Of a stretch of DNA of 33,413 nucleotides, positions 1 through 7,416 are shown piece by piece. Numbering within the stretch: position 1 is the first letter of the stretch; each line of letters begins with the position of its first letter. The DNA lies in NCBI GenBank assembly GCA_902559395.1, contig CACEHR010000011.1:1-33413 (forward strand), read 5' to 3'. Under the pieces are notes generated by a model that was given only the letters and a program-made list of their open reading frames with translations, did no database searches and was not told where the DNA came from. A program made the position numbers and the translations under genes. This stretch comes from an uncultured Pelagibacteraceae bacterium. Lineage in GTDB: Bacteria > Pseudomonadota > Alphaproteobacteria > Pelagibacterales > Pelagibacteraceae.

Positions 1-178
1 TTTTTGCAAAAAAAGAATTTCCAATACCTATATGAAGCACTTGTTTTGATTCTAATTTGTAATTATTTTCTAAAAAATCTATTATTTCAAGTTCATCTGA
101 GGTCGTATTTCTATCCTCCCAGTATGTAAAATTGTGATTTGAAAAATCAGATTTTGTACATTTACAAATATAATTCAT
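1..178 (-). CDS. Partial protein, possibly SAM-dependent methyltransferase (C-terminus beyond left edge)
   Basis: An ATG at 176-178 opens a frame that stays open for 59 codons to the left edge, so only the N-terminus is visible. It begins MNYICKCTKSDFSNHNF and near the edge reads VLHIGIGNSFFA. A hydrophobic strand followed by G-x-G-N resembles motif I of class I SAM-dependent methyltransferases. That is all the functional evidence, so the assignment is tentative. The start lies 17 bases inside the 3' end of the upstream deacetylase gene, which suggests co-transcription and translational coupling. The context of a deacetylase and a glycosyltransferase would fit a sugar- or lipid-modifying enzyme, but this is inference. 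Confidence 0.6.
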   Translation of the reverse strand, partial: MNYICKCTKSDFSNHNFTYWEDRNTTSDELEIIDFLENNYKLESKQVLHIGIGNSFFAK

Positions 179-872
179 TTTTCTTATACTTTATATCCTC
201 ATAAATAGTTTCTAGTTTTAAATACAATTTTAAAGATGAAAAATTTTTACCCATATCGATACGAGGTATTAAATGTAAATCATGCTTATATGAATCATAT
301 CTTGATCTATTAGTTGTAACCGCTTTATTGTAAATTTTTTTTGTTAAAGCATATACATGCTGATTAACTTTTCCATAAGGATAACAAAAGATATCATCAT
401 TATTGTTAAATTTATCTTCTAGAATTTTTTTTGAAAACTCTAATTCATTTAACAATTTCTTTTCAGATATTTTTGTTAAATCAAGATGATTGTGAGAGTG
501 TGAACCAATATGCATGCCACTTGAAATCCATTGATTAATATCATTAAAATTCATTATTTCTTTTTTTAAAAAATTTTTATTTTTAATATCCCAACTATTA
601 TCTTGTCCGATTAAATTCGTTACAAAAAAACAAGTAGCTTTAAATTCATATTTTTTTAGGATAGGCAATGCATTAACAAAGACATCTTTATAACCATCAT
701 CAAAAGTGATGATAATTTGCTTTTTTTTGTTTTGATCTATTTCATCAAAATTTATGCTTGTATAATCATTTTTTTTTAAATACATGATTTGATTTTCAAA
801 AGTATTTAAATTAAGTGACATATTTGAATTATCATCACTTATTGAATGATATAGTAAAACAGGAATTTTCAT
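162..872 (-). CDS. Polysaccharide deacetylase (NodB homology domain)
   Basis: This 236-residue protein has the carbohydrate esterase 4 / NodB fold signatures. TFDDG at residues 56-60 supplies the catalytic base and metal Asp. H125-S-H-N-H129 is the metal-binding H-(S/T)-x-x-H motif. CYPYG at 163-167 sits where the family has its R/x-PYG motif. Family members remove N- or O-acyl groups from sugars using a divalent metal. No signal peptide is evident, so it probably acts on a cytoplasmic or membrane-associated precursor rather than on finished wall. It starts 7 bases after the end of the dual glycosyltransferase gene and its 3' end overlaps the partial methyltransferase-like gene, so it belongs to one glycan operon. 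The substrate cannot be told from sequence. Confidence 0.85.
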   Translation of the reverse strand: MKIPVLLYHSISDDNSNMSLNLNTFENQIMYLKKNDYTSINFDEIDQNKKKQIIITFDDGYKDVFVNALPILKKYEFKATCFFVTNLIGQDNSWDIKNKNFLKKEIMNFNDINQWISSGMHIGSHSHNHLDLTKISEKKLLNELEFSKKILEDKFNNNDDIFCYPYGKVNQHVYALTKKIYNKAVTTNRSRYDSYKHDLHLIPRIDMGKNFSSLKLYLKLETIYEDIKYKKNELYL

Positions 873-879
873 TTTCTAT

Positions 880-2991
880 CTATAAAAATTTTTCCCAAAA
901 ATATTTTTTATTTATACCAAAAGTTTTATTAATTATGAAATCAGCAACTATTTTTGAGTTGAAAAATTTAAAATATTTTACTCTACCCTTTTTAGCTATT
1001 TTTTTTCTTTCATAATTATCTTCAGAATATTTAATAATTTTTTCTGAAAGATCTGAAATATTATCGTATGTAATAATCTCATCTTTTTCAAAAAAATCAC
1101 CTATCTTTGTTTTTTGATCTATCATTACAAGCAAACCATTTCCAATAAGTTGCGAGAATCTATCACTACTATAATAATTGGATGATTTGCCCTGACTTAA
1201 ATTTAACCCTATCTTATTTTGAGACAATATTTTAAGAAAATCATCTGACCAAATTGGTTGATTTCCATCAAGTCCATAACAATCAAATTTAATATTGGGA
1301 GTTATATCAATCAATTTTTTAATTAAATTCTCTCTTGCATCTATCTTTCCCTTTTTTAAAACACCTCTATGAACGCCGTGACTCATTGCAAAAAAAACAT
1401 CACTTTTAAAATAATGGTTGTTATAAATTTCAAGTTTTTCAAGCGATTGGTCAACACAATTTGGCATATAAAAAACATTTTTATAATTTGAAAATTTTAA
1501 TGATTTTGGCTCTGTGGTGCAAAAATTAGCATCCATTAAATTAATTTTTTTAATAAATCTGTCTTTATTTTTTAACCATTCTCCGTCCATTCTATCTAGA
1601 AACCACTGACATAATTTTATATTGGGATAATTTTTTTTTATAAATTCGATAGTTTGATTTTCAATCAAATCTGCATGACCAAAAACAATTATATCTGGAA
1701 GATAATTACTTATTATTTCTAACAATTTATTATTTAATTTATTAGATCCTTTTAAATCATTTAAATTTCTAGAATAACTAACAATATCTCTATCGCTTAA
1801 TTCAAGAACGCTATGATCTAATCTTATAAATCCATTATTAATTCTTCTTCCAGAATTATAAAATAACCTTCCATTGTGTCTTTCATTAAAATTTGTAACG
1901 TGCAGAATTTTTAAGTTTTTTAAATCGTTTTTTTTATTAATATTAATAAGTGATATTAAATTATTACTTCTACATTCATCAATTTTTTTTGATATGAAAT
2001 GATCATTTAATGTAAAATTTTTTAAAGACTCAGTTTGCAGTTTCTTTAATTGTTTTGGATTTTTAATTAAATTTTCAATTTCCCTAAAAAGTGATTTTAT
2101 AGATAAGTCTTTAAGAATTACTCCATTAGTGATAGTTTCGGGTAATCCGCCTCTATTTGAAATTATTACTCCGCAACCTCTACTAGAGGCTTCTAAACTT
2201 GTTCGACCAAATGGTTCATTCCATCTTGAACAAACAACAGCAATGCTGGTTTTTTCAAAGTTTAATAATACATCTTTATGTTTCTTAAAACCTAATAAGT
2301 TTAATTTTTTATGATTAAAATTAAATTCCTCTCTAGGTTCATCACCAATAACATTAGCACTCCAGTCTGGATATTTATTTAGAATTTTAATTATAGTTTT
2401 TCCAAATATATCATAACCTTTTGCTGAATTTAATTTACCTACAAATGAAATTAATCTTTTCTTTTTGTTTAAATTTATTTTTTTTTTATTAATTGATTGA
2501 TGTATTACTATGAGTTTTTCTGATTTTTTATATTTTGGAGGCAAATTCATCAAAAATTGATTTTTTGACCAGTAACTATTGAAAATTATATTCTTACATA
2601 AATCTACCAGTTTTATTTTTTCATCTAAAGTTTTTGAGCCAAGCATAGTGTTTGGGTCATTATGGAAATATAAGATTAATTTTTTATTTAATTTTTCTAG
2701 CTGGAGTGCGTAATTAGGTCGATTATGTATTTCAATTAAATTAACTTCTTTATCCTGTGTTTTAACAAAATTATCTATATATTGTTTAGTCTGACTAGAG
2801 AATAATCCTTTATTTAATGAAATATTAACATAATTTTTTGTCAAATAAGATTTATAGGATGTCGAACCATATACTTTTGTAGTTGATCTAAATTTGCTTA
2901 ATTTTATCATTGATGCAACAAACAGTGAAACTGCACCAGGATATTCTGGGGAATAATTTTCTTTATATGGTAATAGTATTGATATTTTCAC
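880..2991 (-). CDS. Two-domain (dual) glycosyltransferase
   Basis: This 703-residue protein appears to carry two glycosyltransferase units. Residues about 1-345 are a GT4-type GT-B enzyme: a glycine-rich N-terminal strand region, FVGKLNSAKGYD at 183-194, and the donor-binding E-x7-E pattern from E259 to E267 in RWNEPFGRTSLEA, followed by GGLPETI. Residues about 358-703 start again with KILHVTNF and end in a CgeB/Glyco_trans_1_2-like half (IGLNLSQGKSSNYYSSDRFSQ, then GNGLLVMI). The start codon is GTG, overlapping the TGA of the upstream GIY-YIG gene as GTGA. An ATG-only caller would truncate it. It is likely cytoplasmic, building a surface glycan with the adjacent deacetylase. Sugar donors and acceptor are unknown. 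Confidence 0.85.
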   Translation of the reverse strand: MKISILLPYKENYSPEYPGAVSLFVASMIKLSKFRSTTKVYGSTSYKSYLTKNYVNISLNKGLFSSQTKQYIDNFVKTQDKEVNLIEIHNRPNYALQLEKLNKKLILYFHNDPNTMLGSKTLDEKIKLVDLCKNIIFNSYWSKNQFLMNLPPKYKKSEKLIVIHQSINKKKINLNKKKRLISFVGKLNSAKGYDIFGKTIIKILNKYPDWSANVIGDEPREEFNFNHKKLNLLGFKKHKDVLLNFEKTSIAVVCSRWNEPFGRTSLEASSRGCGVIISNRGGLPETITNGVILKDLSIKSLFREIENLIKNPKQLKKLQTESLKNFTLNDHFISKKIDECRSNNLISLININKKNDLKNLKILHVTNFNERHNGRLFYNSGRRINNGFIRLDHSVLELSDRDIVSYSRNLNDLKGSNKLNNKLLEIISNYLPDIIVFGHADLIENQTIEFIKKNYPNIKLCQWFLDRMDGEWLKNKDRFIKKINLMDANFCTTEPKSLKFSNYKNVFYMPNCVDQSLEKLEIYNNHYFKSDVFFAMSHGVHRGVLKKGKIDARENLIKKLIDITPNIKFDCYGLDGNQPIWSDDFLKILSQNKIGLNLSQGKSSNYYSSDRFSQLIGNGLLVMIDQKTKIGDFFEKDEIITYDNISDLSEKIIKYSEDNYERKKIAKKGRVKYFKFFNSKIVADFIINKTFGINKKYFWEKFL

Positions 2992-3242
2992 CTATTAAAA
3001 TCTTCCAATATTAATTTTCTTTGTTTTCTGTTTTTTTTAAGCTTGTATTCAAATGACATCGCTTCATTTTTAGTTTTAAATCTTTTTTTATAAATTAATA
3101 TCCATTTATGACCTTTTGTGGATTTAGCTCCCTTATTTGTATTGTGCTTGATTAATCTATTTTTGATGTTTTTTGTATATCCAACGTAAGTTTTGTTAAA
3201 CCCATAACTAGTAGATTTTAGCATATACACATAAAAGTACAT
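2988..3242 (-). CDS. GIY-YIG domain protein (YhbQ/UPF0213-like)
   Basis: This 84-residue protein is essentially one GIY-YIG nuclease domain. It has VYMLKS (the GIY strand), TYVGYT (the YIG strand), the downstream R of NRLIKHN and the basic stretch KGAKSTKGHKW typical of the small YhbQ class. These stand-alone proteins are thought to be DNA-structure nucleases, but most have no defined role. It lacks the DNA-binding extension of GIY-YIG homing endonucleases. Its ATG lies only 5 bases after the encoded CCA end of tRNA-Glu, leaving no room for a separate leader, and its stop overlaps the next gene's GTG start by four bases. It may therefore be translated from a tRNA-linked transcript. Confidence 0.85.
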   Translation of the reverse strand: MYFYVYMLKSTSYGFNKTYVGYTKNIKNRLIKHNTNKGAKSTKGHKWILIYKKRFKTKNEAMSFEYKLKKNRKQRKLILEDFNR

Positions 3243-3247
3243 ATTTT

Positions 3248-3322
3248 TGGCGGTCCCTAGGGGAATCGAACCCCTCTTTCGAGGATGAAAACCACGTGTC
3301 CTAACCGATAGACGAAGGGACC
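3248..3322 (-). tRNA. tRNA-Glu (anticodon TTC)
   Basis: The minus strand folds as a 75-nt cloverleaf with encoded CCA. The acceptor stem is GGTCCCT/AGGGACC with discriminator G. The D-arm is GTCT/GGAC. The anticodon loop TTTTCAT has TTC at its centre. The T-arm is AGGGG-TTCGATT-CCCCT. The anticodon stem CGTGG/CCTCG contains a U-U opposition at the middle pair (29-41), the only break in the fold. The gene is followed at 5 nt by the GIY-YIG start codon and preceded by glpX on the same strand. Confidence 0.96.
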
Positions 3323-3336
3323 GGAAGCTGCTTTTT

Positions 3337-3342
3337 ATTGTA
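3337..3342 (-). promoter_or_regulatory. Possible -10 element for tRNA-Glu
   Basis: On the minus strand TACAAT (5 of 6 matches to TATAAT) lies 14 bases upstream of the tRNA 5' end, between glpX and the tRNA. I see no good -35 at 16-18 bases, so support is weak. Read-through from glpX is the alternative source of the tRNA. Confidence 0.25.
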
Positions 3343-3368
3343 AATTAGATAATTAATCAAGCTTATCA

Positions 3369-4310
3369 TTAAATATTTTGTTTTAATTTTAATACTTTTT
3401 TTAAATTAGATGACTTATGAGTAACTAAGGTTTCTGAGATAAATTTATCATCTTCAATTTTAATACCTGAAACCAAGTCACCAGACGTTATACCGGTAGC
3501 ACAAAAAATTGAGTCTCCAGACACTATTTCATTTAATTCATATTTTCTTTTTAAATCTTTTATACCCATTTTCCCCGCTCTTAATTTGTCTTCATCTGTT
3601 TCAAACAAAAATCTTCCTTGAAAATTACAATTATATGCATCTAAAGCAGCCGCCGCAAGTACACCTTCGGGTCCGCCTCCTATACCTAAAAAAATATCAA
3701 CATTGTATTTATCTTCTGTAACTAGCAAGGCTCCAGATACATCGCCATCTGTTATTAATTTTAGATTAACTTTTAATTTTTTTAACTCTTCTATTATTTC
3801 TTTATGTCTTGGTCTGTCCAAAATACATGCAGTTAAATTTTCTGGATTTTTTTTTAAATAATCACTTAAGTTAGAAATATTTTTCTTAACTGTATAATCT
3901 AAATCAACAACATTTTTTTCATTAACCTTAGTTGAAATTTTTTCCATATAGGTTTCTGGAGCTTTAAATAAGTTATTTTTTTCAGCTATAGCTATAACAG
4001 ATAATGCACCAGGTAGGTTGTTAGCAGCAAAATTTGTACCGTCTAAAGGATCGACGGCTATATCAAATCCTGGACCTTTATTTGTTCCTAGCTTTTCTCC
4101 AATATATAACATTGGCGCTTCATCTAGTTCTCCCTCACCTATTACTATCTGACCCTGAATATCAAGATTATTTAGATCAGATCTCATTGAATCCACAGCC
4201 GCCTTATCTGCTGCAATTTTATCTTTTTTTCCAACTAGGTATGATGAAGCTAGCGCTGCTTTCGATGTTACGATAGCTAGTTCATCTACAAATTTTTTAT
4301 CTATTGTCAT
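3369..4310 (-). CDS. glpX: Fructose-1,6-bisphosphatase class II
   Basis: This 313-residue GlpX-type phosphatase hydrolyses fructose 1,6-bisphosphate to fructose 6-phosphate in gluconeogenesis. In many alphaproteobacteria it also acts on sedoheptulose bisphosphate. Visible signatures are IVIGEGELDEAP at 56-66 (metal-binding Glu and Asp), DIAVDPLDGTN at 83-93 (the Li-sensitive phosphatase metal motif), GDVSGALL, and GIGGGPEGVLAAAAL toward the C-terminus. Length is normal for the family. Its ATG shares one base with the stop of the upstream transporter gene (TAATG), so the two are probably translationally coupled. The SbmA-like neighbour gives no metabolic link, so the pairing looks like genome compaction. 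It is cytoplasmic. Confidence 0.95.
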   Translation of the reverse strand: MTIDKKFVDELAIVTSKAALASSYLVGKKDKIAADKAAVDSMRSDLNNLDIQGQIVIGEGELDEAPMLYIGEKLGTNKGPGFDIAVDPLDGTNFAANNLPGALSVIAIAEKNNLFKAPETYMEKISTKVNEKNVVDLDYTVKKNISNLSDYLKKNPENLTACILDRPRHKEIIEELKKLKVNLKLITDGDVSGALLVTEDKYNVDIFLGIGGGPEGVLAAAALDAYNCNFQGRFLFETDEDKLRAGKMGIKDLKRKYELNEIVSGDSIFCATGITSGDLVSGIKIEDDKFISETLVTHKSSNLKKVLKLKQNI

Positions 4311-5302
4311 TAAACTTTTTCATCTACTAAATCTTCTTGTTTGATTTTCGACTCAAATTCTCTTAAACGCTTATAAACACTTGCAAGTTCTATGATAGTT
4401 GGCCAAGCTTTTAATAAATATTGCATGGATCCTTCAACTCTTCCGAAGGCTCTTATAATTTGTTGCATAACTCCTAAAGTAACTACACCTGCCACAATAG
4501 CTGGAGCTAAAAAAACGTAAGCTGATAATACATTTGCCTGTAAGTACGCTATTCGACCAATATTAAAATATAGGTATCTTAAATAACTTAAAAAATGAAT
4601 TTTACGTACATCATCAAACAATTCGTCTATTGTTTTTGGTCTTATACTGCCATCATCTTCCGCAATAACTAAAATTTTTCTATATGCAGCTTCTTGTTTT
4701 TGTAAATCATACTCGATACCAACTAGTCTTAATATCAAACCAAGAACAATTAAAAAAATAGTTCCTCCAATAGTCCAAATCAATGCTCCTACTATCAGTC
4801 CATATTCCCATTCGCCGAAAAAGAAAATAGGAATACCTACGCTTAAACCAAATAATATGGGAATAAATTGTATCAAAATCATAATAGATTCTATTAAACT
4901 TGTACCTAATCCTTCCATGATCCTTGTAAATTTAATAGTATCTTCCTGAACTCTTTGTGATGCCCCTTCAATTTTTCGCGCCTTATCATAGACTGAGTGA
5001 TACCACTCAACCATTGATGTTCTCCATCTAAATAAATAATGAGCTGTAAAGAAACTGATAGCTACATAAACAGCAATATACATTGCCGCCAATGAAATAA
5101 ATGAAAATAAACTTGCAAAATATTCCTCAATTGAAACTGCGTTTGGTTCTGCAAGTGCTTTCTGAATCATGTCATAAAAAACACCAAACCATTCATTTAT
5201 TTTTACATCTATTTCTACTTGAATCCAAAGAGATGACAGAATTATAAACGAACCTAGCCAAGACCAAATATACCAATGCTTTTGGGTAAAAAATCTAAAC
5301 AT
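4310..5302 (-). CDS. sbmA: SbmA/BacA-like peptide transporter
   Basis: This 330-residue inner-membrane protein matches the SbmA/BacA family. It has the conserved patches FYDMIQKAL, HYLFRWRTSM, ASQRVQEDTIKF, EAAYRK with EDD, FSxxRxIHF-like and YFNIGRIAYLQ, and a C-terminal VYKRLREFE. Family members are proton-driven importers of peptides and modified peptides. In symbiotic alphaproteobacteria BacA also affects very-long-chain fatty acid lipid A. The protein starts at the segment corresponding to roughly residue 75 of E. coli SbmA (recalled as 406 residues), so the first membrane region is missing. No better upstream start fits, because the previous gene ends 3 bases before the ATG. No nucleotide-binding domain is present. 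It is followed by glpX with a one-base overlap. Confidence 0.9.
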   Translation of the reverse strand: MFRFFTQKHWYIWSWLGSFIILSSLWIQVEIDVKINEWFGVFYDMIQKALAEPNAVSIEEYFASLFSFISLAAMYIAVYVAISFFTAHYLFRWRTSMVEWYHSVYDKARKIEGASQRVQEDTIKFTRIMEGLGTSLIESIMILIQFIPILFGLSVGIPIFFFGEWEYGLIVGALIWTIGGTIFLIVLGLILRLVGIEYDLQKQEAAYRKILVIAEDDGSIRPKTIDELFDDVRKIHFLSYLRYLYFNIGRIAYLQANVLSAYVFLAPAIVAGVVTLGVMQQIIRAFGRVEGSMQYLLKAWPTIIELASVYKRLREFESKIKQEDLVDEKV

Positions 5303-5305
5303 TTT

Positions 5306-5587
5306 TTATTTGAGAAAATTATCTGCATAAGACTTTTTTACAGTTTTTCTTTTTCTTGGTTCAATTAATTCGAAATCAATTTTTTTCTTTTTTGCATAAT
5401 TGATTGCTAATTCCTTAGATGAAAATTCTAACTTTAGTTCTGAATAAGTATCAGATGAACTTTCCCAACCCATTAAAGGGTTTCTTGTTGGATCTATAGT
5501 TTTAAATTCTAAAATCCATTTATCATTTTTTGCTAAACCAGATTGCATAGGATTTTTATTAGGTATGTAAATAATTGCTTTTTTCAT
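5306..5587 (-). CDS. NADH dehydrogenase accessory subunit, NDUFS4-like (ETC complex I subunit)
   Basis: This 93-residue protein resembles the NDUFS4/AQDQ (18 kDa) accessory subunit of complex I, found in alphaproteobacteria and mitochondria. The family pattern is visible as WILEF, then PLMGWESSSDTYSELKLEFSSKELAINYAKKKKIDFELIEP, described here as the W-SSSDT block (about 41-48) and the E-AI-YA-K helix (about 58-68). It would sit on the peripheral arm near the NADH-oxidising module. The C-terminus is basic (RKRKTVKK). It starts 5 bases after the CCA end of tRNA-Pro and is followed at 3 bases by the SbmA-like gene. No other complex I gene is present in the window, as expected for this separately encoded subunit. 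Confidence 0.85.
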   Translation of the reverse strand: MKKAIIYIPNKNPMQSGLAKNDKWILEFKTIDPTRNPLMGWESSSDTYSELKLEFSSKELAINYAKKKKIDFELIEPRKRKTVKKSYADNFLK

Positions 5588-5592
5588 AAAGA

Positions 5593-5669
<77 letters not shown>

Positions 5670-5678
5670 ATCCGAGTA

Positions 5679-5706
5679 CTAATACAGCAGTTATTGATAA
5701 TTTCAA
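5679..5706 (-). promoter_or_regulatory. Candidate promoter for tRNA-Pro
   Basis: On the minus strand TTGAAA (5701-5706) is followed after 16 bases by TATTAG (5679-5684), a weak -10, placing transcription start a few bases before the tRNA. If it is used, the same transcript could run through the NDUFS4-like gene, the SbmA-like gene and glpX. Confidence 0.35.
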
Positions 5707-5763
5707 TGTATAAAGAAGCCAAAATTAAAAGAAATTTAGATAAAATCTGATATATAACGAAGC

Positions 5764-6228
5764 ATGATAATTACTTGCCCAAATTGTAACAAGCAATTTA
5801 TGATCAATAATTCTATGATACCTGATGAGGGTAGAGATTTGCAGTGTGGGTCTTGCAATCATGTTTGGTTCTATAAAATTGAGAAACAAAATAACGAAGT
5901 ATTAAAATTAGACGATGAAATCGAAAGTAAAGATATAGACGAGAAGGTACAATCGCTAGAAAATGTTAAAACTGAAATAAAAAACGAACTTAAAGAAAAA
6001 AAATCAGAAAAACCAAAAAATAAAACTACATCTAAAAAAACAGAAAATAAAGAAAGTAAGTTTTTTTCTTATTTAATAGTATTTATTATATCTTTTGTAG
6101 CATTAATTATCTTGCTAGACACTCTAAAAACTCCACTAGTTAATGTGTTTCCAGGATTAGAAATTATACTATTTAACCTTTTTGAAACATTGCAAGATAT
6201 AAAACTATTTATTATAGACCTAATTTAA
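5764..6228 (+). CDS. Zinc-ribbon (MJ0042-type) single-pass membrane protein
   Basis: This 154-residue protein has an N-terminal zinc ribbon with cysteines C5, C8, C28 and C31 (CPNC ... CGSC) and an aromatic HVWFYK patch typical of the MJ0042 / zinc-ribbon_5 domains of proteobacteria. A long charged Lys/Glu-rich linker (about 38-98) follows. One membrane segment lies at about 101-118 (FFSYLIVFIISFVALIIL), and the hydrophobic tail at 128-154 may be a second membrane-associated helix. The ribbon should face the cytoplasm. The function of the family is not established. It is 6 bases upstream of nhaA and probably in one transcript with nhaA and gpx. Confidence 0.8.
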   Translation: MIITCPNCNKQFMINNSMIPDEGRDLQCGSCNHVWFYKIEKQNNEVLKLDDEIESKDIDEKVQSLENVKTEIKNELKEKKSEKPKNKTTSKKTENKESKFFSYLIVFIISFVALIILLDTLKTPLVNVFPGLEIILFNLFETLQDIKLFIIDLI

Positions 6229-6234
6229 CTTTTT

Positions 6235-7416
6235 ATGATTAATTATATATCTAAGCCTTTTAGATGGTTTTTTAAATTAGAAGCTGCTAGCGGACTTGTA
6301 TTGTTGTTTGCTGCAATAATTGCATTATTTATAAGTAATTCAGGACTAGCAGATTTATATTTTGCTACTTTAAATAAGTATTTATTTATAGGTATTAATA
6401 ATTTTGGATTAAAATTATCAGTGTTGCATTGGATCAATGATGCCTTAATGGCAATTTTCTTTTTTTTTGTAACTTTAGAAATTAAAAGAGAATTTTTACA
6501 AGGAGAACTTTCAAATATAAAGCAAGCTTTGTTACCAATAATAGCCGCTGTAGGAGGAATGTTGATTCCTGCATTATTTTATGTTTTCATAAATTATGGT
6601 GATAGTGAAACATTAAATGGGTGGGCAATTCCATCTGCTACGGATATTGCTTTTTCTTTAGGAGTTTTATCTTTATTAGGTAAAAGAGTTCCTTTGTCTT
6701 TAAAAGTATTCTTAACTGCATTAGCTATAATTGATGATTTAGGAGCCATAGTAATTATTGCCCTATTCTACTCTGGAGATTTGAGTATTAAGTACTTAAC
6801 TTTAATGTTGTTGGCTTTTATTGTTTTGTTATTAATTAACAAATTTAATATTAAAAAGTTTCTACCTTATTTAGTTGTTGGACTTTTTCTTTGGGATTTT
6901 ACACATAACTCAGGAATACACGCTACTATTGCTGGAGTTTTGTTAGCTATGACAATTCCTCATAGAAAAAAAGAAAAAGATTTTTCTTTATTAATAAAAA
7001 TTGAACATGCAATTAGTCCATATGTTGCTTTTGGAATAATGCCTTTGTTCGCATTTGCAAATGCTGGTGTATCTCTAGAAGGTTTATCATTTGCGTCATT
7101 ACTGAATAAGGTTCCATTAGGAATTGTGCTAGGATTATTCCTTGGTAAACAACTAGGTGTTTTTGTGTTTTCTTACGTATCTATAAAATTGAAGGTGGCT
7201 CAAATGCCAAATGATACAAGTTGGTATAATTTTTATGGTGTAGGAGTACTTACTGGGATTGGATTCACCATGAGTTTATTTGTTGGAAATTTAGCTTTTG
7301 TTGAAAACATGCAATATATGGATGGTGTAAAAATAGGTGTATTAACTGGGTCATTGTTATCCACTTTATTTGGTTATTTTTTGATATTACTTACTCCCAA
7401 TAAACCGAGTAAATGA
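6235..7416 (+). CDS. nhaA: Na+/H+ antiporter NhaA
   Basis: This 393-residue polytopic inner-membrane protein has the normal length for NhaA. It exchanges two protons in for one sodium out, giving sodium and pH homeostasis. Ion-binding residues are visible: IIDDLGAI with D167/D168, matching E. coli D163/D164, and SATDIAF with D137, matching D133, in the unwound assembly region. FLGKQLGVF carries the conserved Lys near the C-terminal half. It overlaps the following peroxidase gene by four bases (ATGA). A marine organism would suit this role. Family identity is very secure. Confidence 0.97.
   Translation: MINYISKPFRWFFKLEAASGLVLLFAAIIALFISNSGLADLYFATLNKYLFIGINNFGLKLSVLHWINDALMAIFFFFVTLEIKREFLQGELSNIKQALLPIIAAVGGMLIPALFYVFINYGDSETLNGWAIPSATDIAFSLGVLSLLGKRVPLSLKVFLTALAIIDDLGAIVIIALFYSGDLSIKYLTLMLLAFIVLLLINKFNIKKFLPYLVVGLFLWDFTHNSGIHATIAGVLLAMTIPHRKKEKDFSLLIKIEHAISPYVAFGIMPLFAFANAGVSLEGLSFASLLNKVPLGIVLGLFLGKQLGVFVFSYVSIKLKVAQMPNDTSWYNFYGVGVLTGIGFTMSLFVGNLAFVENMQYMDGVKIGVLTGSLLSTLFGYFLILLTPNKPSK

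Noticed and set aside
2988..3242. GIY-YIG protein as an intron homing endonuclease or mobile element
   Set aside because: It has only the small YhbQ-type domain with no DNA-binding extension, and no intron or disrupted gene surrounds it.
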